From Candidatus Albibeggiatoa sp. nov. BB20 (GTDB lineage: Bacteria; Pseudomonadota; Gammaproteobacteria; Beggiatoales; Beggiatoaceae), in the NCBI GenBank assembly GCA_016744725.1, contig JADGDW010000123.1:1-14751 (forward strand): DNA of 14,751 nucleotides, read 5' to 3'. Below, piece by piece: positions 1-5,435 of the stretch. The notes beneath the pieces were generated by a model. That model was not told the DNA's origin. It worked only from the letters and a program-made list of their open reading frames with translations, and made no database searches. Position 1 is the first letter of the stretch; each line of letters begins with the position of its first letter. The position numbers and the translations under genes are program-made.

Positions 1-2
1 GA

Positions 3-296
3 CAGGAAGAAAATCCGGTTATCATTTATATGAAGGGAACACCTAAATTTCCTCAATGTGGTTTCTCAATGCGTGCAGCACAAGCAATGACACAATGTGA
101 AGTGCCTTTCGCCTATGTTAATATTTTAGAAGATATGGAAGTGTATGAGAATTTACCACACTTTGCGAACTGGCCAACATTTCCACAAATTTATATTAAT
201 GGTGAATTAATTGGTGGCTGTGATATTACCTTAGAATTATTTTCTAATGGCGAATTGAAAAAAATGATGGAAGCGGCCGCACAAAAAGCAGCATAA
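3..296 (+). CDS. grxD: Monothiol glutaredoxin Grx4 (3' part)
   Basis: Monothiol CGFS-type glutaredoxin, which in this family binds a bridging [2Fe-2S] cluster with glutathione and a BolA partner and delivers Fe-S clusters in the cytosol. The reading frame is open from base 3 and encodes QEENPVIIY before the first ATG at 30, matching the residues that precede MKGTPKFP in E. coli GrxD, so the true start lies before the window and roughly 10-20 residues are missing. Visible motifs are KGTPKFPQCGFS (cluster cysteine), the WPTFPQIYINGELIGG segment that holds glutathione through the TFP cis-proline, and GGCD. It ends with TAA at 294-296. The family assignment is very secure; only the 5' end is absent. 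Confidence 0.95.
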   Translation, partial: QEENPVIIYMKGTPKFPQCGFSMRAAQAMTQCEVPFAYVNILEDMEVYENLPHFANWPTFPQIYINGELIGGCDITLELFSNGELKKMMEAAAQKAA

Positions 297-310
297 TTCC
301 CTCAAGTTTT

Positions 311-348
311 AGCAAGGAGTGCAGTATAATGATTGATGCACTCCTGCT
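311..348 (+). promoter_or_regulatory. Hairpin covering a ribosome binding site before roxA
   Basis: Bases 311-323 pair with 337-348 (AGCAAGGAGTGCA against TGCACTCCTGCT) to give 12 pairs with one bulged A and a 13-nt loop. The left arm holds a strong Shine-Dalgarno AAGGAG (314-319), set correctly for the ATG at 329 in the loop, so folding would hide that site. There is no T tract after the stem, so it is a poor intrinsic terminator for grxD. The loop also contains TATAAT (325-330), which could be a -10 box, though no convincing -35 sits 16-18 bases upstream. Its role as control element, 3' end of the grxD message, or promoter is undecided. Confidence 0.45.
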
Positions 349-409
349 AGATAAGCCAGTCCCTCAAAATGCTCAAGACCATCTCTCTCAGCCAGTTTTC
401 CCCATCTGA
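329..409 (+). CDS. Possible 26-residue leader ORF overlapping roxA
   Basis: A short ORF starts at ATG 329 with AAGGAG nine bases upstream and ends at TGA 407-409, inside the first codons of roxA in another frame. It begins MIDALLLDKPVP and resembles nothing known to me. It deserves mention because the roxA ATG at 369 has no visible Shine-Dalgarno of its own, so ribosomes loading at 314-319 could feed roxA by coupling. The start and binding site both lie in the hairpin at 311-348. It may equally be chance. Confidence 0.25.
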   Translation: MIDALLLDKPVPQNAQDHLSQPVFPI

Positions 410-1541
410 ATTTTTACAACACTATTGGCAAAAAAAACCGCTATTAATTCGCCAAGCGATTCCCAATTTTTCCAGCCCGATTACACCCGATGAGTTGGCA
501 GGCTTAGCCTGTGAACCTGATGTCGAATCACGTTTAATCCGTGAACAAGATGGTGATAAATCGTGGACATTGCGTTATGGGCCTTTTAGCGAAGATGATT
601 TTTCCCAGTTACCCGAAACCCATTGGACATTATTAGTTCAAGAAGCCAATAAACAGGTTCCCGAAATTGAAGACATCTTAGACCTTTTTAATTTTGTGCC
701 TTCGTGGCGGGTCGATGATTTGATGATTAGTTATGCAGTGCCTCAAGGCTCAGTAGGTGCGCATACAGATAGCTATGATGTGTTTTTGTTGCAAGCACAC
801 GGTCTGCGACGTTGGCAAATCTCCCTGCAAAATGGCGAATTATTGCCTGATTTAGAATTAAAGATTTTAAAAGAGTTTTCACCCGAGGAAAGCTGGATAT
901 TAGAACCGGGCGACATGTTATATTTACCGCCAAATACTGCCCATCACGGTGTTGCTTTAGATGAATGTATGACATTTTCTATTGGCTTTCTTGCGCCTAC
1001 TCATAATGAGATGATTCAAGATTTTGTCGATTACAGTTTAAATGAGCTAGATGCTGAGAAACGCTATGCTGATCCTGAGTTACAATTGCCGAAAAATACA
1101 GGTGAAATCAGCGGTGAGGCTTTACAAAAAATTCAACGTATTATCCAGAATTTATCAACGGATAGCCGCAGTGTGAATCAGTGGTTTGGGTGTTTTATTA
1201 GCGAAAGCCGAGCAGGAACAAGCTATGAACAACCAGAGCCTGCGTATGATAAAAAAGAATGGTTGAATATCTTTCAGCATGAAAGTCAACTACGCCGTAT
1301 TGCCAAGCTATTATTTATCAATGAATCTGAGGGTATGACATTATTTATTGAAGGTCGTGCTATACCTATTTCCAAATCCTGCCAAGCAGCGATCCCCATT
1401 TTAAGCTCGCAACGTGAATTTAGTTACCCTGAATTGCAAGCTTATTTAGATAATGATGAATTGGTTGATTTGCTAGTTGATTTCACCAATTTGGGTTTTA
1501 TATATTTTTATGATGAAGATGAACCCGCAGATCAGGGTTGA
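369..1541 (+). CDS. roxA: Ribosomal protein L16 arginine hydroxylase (JmjC/cupin, RoxA/YcfD)
   Basis: Fe(II)/2-oxoglutarate-dependent oxygenase which, in E. coli, hydroxylates Arg81 of ribosomal protein L16. The 390-residue product is close to the 373 of the E. coli enzyme. The N-terminus (YWQKKPLLIRQA, then PDELAGLACE) matches the family, supporting ATG 369; the frame is closed by TAG at 348, so no start lies further upstream. The JmjC metal triad is visible as H132 and D134 in AHTDSYDVF and H192 in PPNTAHHG, with R147 in the place of the 2-oxoglutarate-binding arginine. The C-terminal third corresponds to the dimerisation and winged-helix region. No Shine-Dalgarno is visible, so translation may depend on the preceding short ORF. 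The last 10 bases overlap the convergent M23 gene. Confidence 0.93.
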   Translation: MLKTISLSQFSPSEFLQHYWQKKPLLIRQAIPNFSSPITPDELAGLACEPDVESRLIREQDGDKSWTLRYGPFSEDDFSQLPETHWTLLVQEANKQVPEIEDILDLFNFVPSWRVDDLMISYAVPQGSVGAHTDSYDVFLLQAHGLRRWQISLQNGELLPDLELKILKEFSPEESWILEPGDMLYLPPNTAHHGVALDECMTFSIGFLAPTHNEMIQDFVDYSLNELDAEKRYADPELQLPKNTGEISGEALQKIQRIIQNLSTDSRSVNQWFGCFISESRAGTSYEQPEPAYDKKEWLNIFQHESQLRRIAKLLFINESEGMTLFIEGRAIPISKSCQAAIPILSSQREFSYPELQAYLDNDELVDLLVDFTNLGFIYFYDEDEPADQG

Positions 1542-2512
1542 TGGGTTTGTAGATATTGCTGCAGTTGCTGTTCGCGATATTGGATTAATGCAGGAATTTG
1601 TTGTTTATAATGCTGAATCTTTTGAGTAATGTTCAGATTATCTTGATAGTACAACTCAATGAGTGGCAATGGATCAATACTTTTATCATTGGGTTTCAGT
1701 TCAAAATGTAACTGGGGTTGAATTGCATTACCTGCTGCACCGTCAATCCGCCCTATGACTTGCCCTTGCTTGACCTTATCGCCTTCTTGCACATCGACTC
1801 GGGTCAAATGCACATACAAGGTATAAAGCTCTTTTGCATGTTTTAATTTGATATACAAGCCCGATAATTTACCCGGTTTAACCGCCACCACTTTACCGTC
1901 AGCCATCGCCAAAACATCAATATTATTGACATAAATATCATAACCTTTGTGTTTTCGAGGTTTGCCCAACCAATCACCACGTTGTGAACCAAAGTGCGGC
2001 AAGCCGTCTCTAATCACGTCATCAGGTGTAAAACCAATCGATTTATCAATGAATTGTGCTATTTGCATTGCTTTTAACGGCATTTTAAATTGAATATTAC
2101 CTAACTCAAATAAGGTGACTTGAGGTTTTGCGTTGAGGCTTTGCATATTCCGAGTTAAATTGGACTGACATTCATGAAAGCAAATATCGAGTTGATGGGT
2201 TTGATTTTGAACCGTGAATTGATAATTGGGTTCTAGTGTCACAACGATCCAAACTGTTTGTTTATCGTGCTGCGCCCAATGAATTTTTTTAACCGTAGGA
2301 TGTGGTTCTAGCGATAATTCACCCGCTTGTGACACACAATTTTCCATAGGAATAATCAGCTTATGGGCTTCTTGTAGCAGTGAACCGAGTTGACAATCCG
2401 TATGATGAATACTTAAACGTGCGCCTTCAAAATGAATATGTTGAATTTGCCCTGCGTAAGCTAAGAACGGTATTAAAAACAATCCAATCGTTACAGAAAT
2501 GGCTTTCAACAT
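1532..2512 (-). CDS. Exported M23/LytM-fold protein with an altered HxH motif
   Basis: A secreted protein of the M23 (LytM/lysostaphin) fold. A signal peptide ends near residue 20 (LIPFLAYA, then GQ). The N-terminal half (about 21-155) is unrecognised. The M23 domain covers about 170-285: H188 and D192 in HKGYDIYV are the first zinc ligands and H235 in YVHL is the first catalytic histidine. The final motif reads QLHFEL rather than HLHFEL, so H269 (zinc ligand) is kept while the general-base histidine is Q267 (codon CAG). This resembles partly degenerate LytM proteins such as EnvC and NlpD, which activate amidases rather than cut peptidoglycan; reduced or lost hydrolase activity is inferred. 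A Gln-rich helical tail (about 290-326) follows. GGAG precedes the ATG by eight bases. Confidence 0.85.
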   Translation of the reverse strand: MLKAISVTIGLFLIPFLAYAGQIQHIHFEGARLSIHHTDCQLGSLLQEAHKLIIPMENCVSQAGELSLEPHPTVKKIHWAQHDKQTVWIVVTLEPNYQFTVQNQTHQLDICFHECQSNLTRNMQSLNAKPQVTLFELGNIQFKMPLKAMQIAQFIDKSIGFTPDDVIRDGLPHFGSQRGDWLGKPRKHKGYDIYVNNIDVLAMADGKVVAVKPGKLSGLYIKLKHAKELYTLYVHLTRVDVQEGDKVKQGQVIGRIDGAAGNAIQPQLHFELKPNDKSIDPLPLIELYYQDNLNITQKIQHYKQQIPALIQYREQQLQQYLQTHQP

Positions 2513-2658
2513 TCAAAGGACTCCAGTTGAGTAAGGGTAAGAAACTCTAGTCAGCAAGCCATATACCAAGAATATTATTCCATTTTGATTGAGTTAGGAT
2601 TAACGGCTCTAAAACGATAAAAATATAAGCGGATTTATTATCAGTTCTGGTCGTTTGT

Positions 2659-2694
2659 TAGGACTACTCCGCTTTTAAAACGTGTGTAGTCCTA
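2659..2694. repeat. Palindrome with AGGACT/AGTCCT arms
   Basis: TAGGACTAC (2659-2667) and GTAGTCCTA (2686-2694) are perfect 9-bp inverted repeats around an 18-base centre containing TTTTAAAAC. It lies between the MTI phosphorylase stop and the M23 start. The arms share the AGGACT/AGTCCT core, and the centre shares TTTTAAAAC, with the 116-bp elements at 4128 and 5305, so it may be a decayed relative. As a terminator for the salvage operon it is weak, because no T tract follows on the minus strand. Confidence 0.4.
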
Positions 2695-2744
2695 GAACCA
2701 TAATATTGCTTAATCAGGTATAGTAAATGGGCTATCGTTTGCCG

Positions 2745-3482
2745 CTAAATAAGAGTTAAGACTTTAGAAAGCAATTCTCGAACACGTTGGATGCCACCTT
2801 CTAAATTACGTTCAATATCTTCCATTGTAATTTGTTCAGGCCCACGTCCTGCCGCTTCATTGACGATCAAAGCACAGGTTGCATAATTAATTTCAGCTTC
2901 TCGTGCTAAAGCCGCTTCTGGCATCCCTGTCATCCCAACTAAATCACAGCCATCTTTTTCTAAACGGTCAATTTCGGCAGTGGTTTCCAGTCTAGGCCCT
3001 TGAGTTGCAGCATAAACGCCTTTGTCATGTACAGGAAAACCTAAATCTTTCGCGGCATTCAATAGTTTTTCACGTAATTCAAATGTATAGGGATCAGTGA
3101 AATCAATGTGCTGTACATCAGTATCTTCAAAGAAAGTATGTTTACGTCCCCAAGTATAATCCACCAATTGATGCGGAATCACTAAATCTTGGGGCTTCAT
3201 ATCCATGTTAATACCACCTACTGCAGCCACTGCAATGATATTTTTGACCCCAAGTTCTTTTAAGCACCAAATATTAGCCTGATAGTTGATTTTATGGGGT
3301 GGAATGGTGTGGCGTGAACCATGGCGTGGCAGAAATATGACAGGTTTGCCACTATATTTACCATGTGTGATCGGACTGGATGCTTCACCATAAGGGGTGT
3401 ACATCATTTCCCTATGGGTAATTTCCAAGCCTTCCAATGCTGTTAAGCCCGTTCCACCAATAATTGCTACTAATTCGCTCAT
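2745..3482 (-). CDS. S-methyl-5'-thioinosine phosphorylase
   Basis: Purine nucleoside phosphorylase family 2 enzyme of 245 residues, very close in pattern to Pseudomonas aeruginosa PA3004, which cleaves methylthioinosine with phosphate to hypoxanthine and methylthioribose-1-phosphate. Visible motifs are GGTG (9-12) and RHG (53-55) for phosphate, NYQANIW (66-72), TQGPRLET (160-167) and GMTGMPEA (183-190). The base-binding loop reads VNEAAG with N208. Enzymes preferring 6-aminopurine carry Asp at this place, so Asn argues for a 6-oxopurine substrate (MTI rather than MTA). Its ATG overlaps the hpt stop in an ATGA (3479-3482), so the genes are translationally coupled and the hypoxanthine product is the substrate of the neighbouring enzyme. 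Stop is TAG at 2745-2747. Confidence 0.9.
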   Translation of the reverse strand: MSELVAIIGGTGLTALEGLEITHREMMYTPYGEASSPITHGKYSGKPVIFLPRHGSRHTIPPHKINYQANIWCLKELGVKNIIAVAAVGGINMDMKPQDLVIPHQLVDYTWGRKHTFFEDTDVQHIDFTDPYTFELREKLLNAAKDLGFPVHDKGVYAATQGPRLETTAEIDRLEKDGCDLVGMTGMPEAALAREAEINYATCALIVNEAAGRGPEQITMEDIERNLEGGIQRVRELLSKVLTLI

Positions 3483-4036
3483 AAACCTTTCACCGCGTAA
3501 ATGCCTGCAACATGACGTAAATGACCTTTATAGTCCATGCCGTAACCAAATACATAACGGTCTGGTACGGTTACGCCGACAAAATCTGCTTTGCTTAAAC
3601 CTTTGCGTTCTCTATCTTTATCAACTAAAACGGCTGTGTACACTTTGGTCGCACCTGCTTGATAACAGTATTCCATAATAGATTGCAAGGTGATGCCTTC
3701 ATCTAAAATATCATCCATAACCAGAATTGAACGGCCTTCTAAACACAATTTAGGGCGTTTTTGCCAATCTAAATCATGGCCTTGAGTGGTATCACGATAA
3801 CGAGTGGCATGAATATAATCAAGTTCTAAAGGAAATTGTAATCGTGTTGCTAATTGGCCAGAAAAAATTAACCCACCTAACATCACACTTAAACAGATAG
3901 GAAATTCTTCTTGTAGCAATTGGGTGATTTCAGCTGCCATGCGGTCAAGCCCTTGCTCTACTTCTGCTTGATTATAAATTAAATCTGCTTCTTGCAGGAC
4001 AGTTTGCACAGTATTTTTGTCAAGGCTTTCTGTCAT
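3479..4036 (-). CDS. hpt: Hypoxanthine-guanine phosphoribosyltransferase
   Basis: Type I phosphoribosyltransferase of 185 residues converting hypoxanthine (and probably guanine) plus PRPP to the nucleotide in the cytosol. The PRPP-binding signature is ILVMDDILDEGIT (104-116); the pyrophosphate loop is MLGGLIFSG (52-60); the purine-binding end is LVDKDRERK followed by VPDRYVFGYGMDYKG, typical of HPRT rather than APRT. The start has AGGA six bases before the ATG. It is the first gene of a two-gene operon with the MTI phosphorylase, so methylthioinosine produced from polyamine synthesis by-products can be returned to IMP. A MITE-like element lies about 90 bp upstream of its start. Confidence 0.9.
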   Translation of the reverse strand: MTESLDKNTVQTVLQEADLIYNQAEVEQGLDRMAAEITQLLQEEFPICLSVMLGGLIFSGQLATRLQFPLELDYIHATRYRDTTQGHDLDWQKRPKLCLEGRSILVMDDILDEGITLQSIMEYCYQAGATKVYTAVLVDKDRERKGLSKADFVGVTVPDRYVFGYGMDYKGHLRHVAGIYAVKGL

Positions 4037-4068
4037 AGCACATCCTGTTTTTTTGGGTTAAAAACTAA

Positions 4069-4097
4069 ATAATAACACGCCATTGCTGCGTGGGAAA
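4069..4097 (-). promoter_or_regulatory. Candidate promoter for hpt-MTI phosphorylase
   Basis: On the minus strand TGTTATTAT (extended -10, TATTAT at 4074-4069) lies 17 bases from TTTCCC (4097-4092) as a weak -35. The position, 33 bases before the hpt ATG, is suitable. The -35 match is poor and the call rests mainly on the extended -10. Confidence 0.3.
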
Positions 4098-4127
4098 TGA
4101 AAGATAAGCATCCCATTGTTTATTTGC

Positions 4128-4243
4128 TATAGTCAATTTCGTTTTGGGTATTAGGATTGGCAGTCCTATAAAACTTTAAATATCAATTACTTTTAAAACC
4201 AAGAACTGTCAGTTCTATATCATCTTAGAATAAAACGACTATA
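4128..4243 (+). mobile_element. 116-bp MITE-like inverted-repeat element, copy 1
   Basis: Short non-coding element with terminal inverted repeats TATAGTC (4128-4134) and GACTATA (4237-4243). Inside are two 15-base palindromes, one about 20 bases from each end: AGGATTGGCAGTCCT (4153-4167) and AGAACTGTCAGTTCT (4202-4216). Its reverse complement aligns without gaps to 5305-5420, 92 of 116 bases identical by hand count. It has no ORF, so it would need a transposase in trans. The TA at both tips would suit TA-targeting (IS630/Tc1-like) transposition, which is inference. It sits between hpt and the broken membrane protein gene and could carry promoters for either. Confidence 0.75.
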
Positions 4244-4278
4244 TTTTTGTGTAACACATCTTTATGAGAGAATAAACG

Positions 4279-4476
4279 ATGTTTCTTGAAATATTCTTTG
4301 AAATTATCACTATTTTAGGTAGTACGATCGCTTTACTTTTTGGTACAAATTTTTTCTATGTTGATAGAAAGCTACAAACCAAAGTGTCAGAAGATATTAG
4401 AGAAACTGAGCGACAAGCATTTATAGAAAAACCTGAAAAAGAACTAGAAGAAAAACTACAAAAATTAATCCAATAA
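4279..4476 (+). pseudogene. 5' fragment of broken TRADD-N-associated membrane protein
   Basis: First 65 codons of a gene that continues in the same frame to 4974 after one TAA at 4474-4476. The sequence there is CAA TAA CAA CAA, so a single C-to-T change in a Gln codon explains it. This part encodes an N-terminal hydrophobic helix (about residues 4-27, FFEIITILGSTIALLFG) and the start of a charged coiled coil (28-65, including EKELEEKLQKLIQ). A weak Shine-Dalgarno (GAGAG) lies eight bases before ATG 4279. A stable 65-residue product is possible but would lack the conserved domain encoded downstream. Confidence 0.65.
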
Positions 4477-4974
4477 CAACAAGGGCTTAAAGAGCGTACT
4501 GCCGAGATAACAAAGCTTATCCATGAAAGCCAAGAAGCCATTTCCCATGGCCGATTATTCAAACTATACAGCAGACAAATTGAAAAATATCAACAAGAAA
4601 CCCGTTCTCGAGCAACATGGTCATTTATATTTGCCATCATTTCCATGTCATTTGGATTTGGTTTTGTTATTTGGGGAGGTTCTGTGTTATTGACAGCTAA
4701 AGAGCCGATTGTATTAGCAGCAGGAGGCCTATTATCAACGGTCGGTGGTGCTGTTAGTGGATTTATCACAAAGACATTCCTTGATGTACACAAATTATCA
4801 CTTAAACAACTCAACCGTTACTTTCAACAACCTGTTATCAATGACCATATTTTAATGGTGCAACGCTTGGCTGATGATTCTCGAGATGAAGAAATCAGAA
4901 AAAAAGCTTACGATAAAATCATTGACAGCATAACGAAATTAATAGATTCGAAAGGTAATATAGAATCCATCTGA
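4477..4974 (+). pseudogene. 3' fragment: two-TM domain like the TRADD-N-associated type
   Basis: In-frame continuation of the gene starting at 4279. Numbered with the stop as residue 66, residues 67-110 continue the coiled coil up to YSRQIEKYQQETRS. Residues about 113-165 form two transmembrane helices separated by a short turn (FIFAIISMSFGFGFVIWGG and VLAAGGLLSTVGGAVSGF). The cytosolic tail then reads HKLSLKQLNRYFQQ and ends in charged helices. This arrangement resembles the two-transmembrane domain found with TRADD-N modules in predicted prokaryotic conflict systems; I recall this from the family pattern and have not searched it. The ATG at 4645 lies inside a membrane helix without a binding site and is not a credible new start. 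The coding pattern after the stop looks intact, so the break is recent, an error, or read through. Confidence 0.6.
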
Positions 4975-5304
4975 ACCCGACAAAAGTTTAGCAAATAACC
5001 AAATCACGGCCTTGCCTGTTGAAATTGTCAATTTAGGATTATTTCGCTGCTCAAAACTAGCCTTCACTAAGGGGTGATGCAATATTGCCCCTTTTTAGAA
5101 CATGACAAAATTTAATAGAATTGGATTTACAGGGGGACACTGCTTACAGAAATATCTAAATCTATAAGTGATATTTACCAATAATCAACAGCTCGGGAAT
5201 TCATTGAAATATGCAGTAAAATTAATAAATTATAAAGATAGTAAAGAGCTTTGTAACTTATTTAAATATTTTGTATATTCTAAAAATTGTCCGAACTGTT
5301 GTTC
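4975..5304. other. Non-coding stretch between broken gene and second element
   Basis: No supported gene. It holds the terminator at 5069-5096 and a 7-bp inverted repeat AAATATC (5150-5156) / GATATTT (5170-5176). A G-rich stretch near 5131 (CAGGGGGACACTGCTTACAG) stands out from AT-rich surroundings and might be the edge of an old insertion, but I cannot identify it. Confidence 0.4.
5069..5096 (+). terminator. Intrinsic terminator after the broken membrane protein gene
   Basis: AAGGGG (5069-5074) pairs with CCCCTT (5088-5093) around a 13-base loop that itself contains the palindrome GCAATATTGC, followed by TTTTT (5092-5096). It lies about 95 bases after the TGA and would end transcription before the second element. 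Confidence 0.6.
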
Positions 5305-5420
5305 CATAGTTGTTTTATTTTAAAGTGATACAGGACTGGCAGTCCTCAATTTTAAAACTGATTGATACTTAAAGTATAAAAGGATTGCCAGTCCTAACAT
5401 ACAAATCGAAATTGACTATA
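5305..5420 (-). mobile_element. 116-bp MITE-like inverted-repeat element, copy 2 (inverted)
   Basis: Same length and structure as the copy at 4128-4243 but opposite orientation. The outer end is GACTATA (5414-5420); the inner end has drifted to CATAGTT (5305-5311). The palindromes are AGGACTGGCAGTCCT (5332-5346) and AGGATTGCCAGTCCT (5381-5395). The 24 differences from copy 1 include paired changes that keep one palindrome perfect (A-T in copy 1, G-C in copy 2). It ends 15 bases before the stop codon of the ten-PAS gene, so insertion here may have shaped that gene's 3' end. Together the two copies bracket the broken membrane protein gene and its terminator. Confidence 0.75.
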
Positions 5421-5435
5421 TACAATGAAGAAAAA

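Noticed and set aside
727..975. 82-codon ORF on the minus strand inside roxA
   Set aside because: Antisense shadow of a well-recognised gene; no binding site and no family resemblance.
4356..4814. Minus-strand ORFs opposite the broken membrane protein gene
   Set aside because: The plus-strand frame carries a coherent coiled coil and membrane domain; the antisense frames are Ser/Pro-rich artefacts.
4645..4974. Independent 109-residue gene starting at ATG 4645
   Set aside because: The ATG lies inside a membrane helix of the continuous frame and has no Shine-Dalgarno.
4128..5420. CRISPR array from recurring AGGACT/AGTCCT motifs
   Set aside because: The motifs belong to two inverted copies of one element, not to direct repeats with regular unique spacers.
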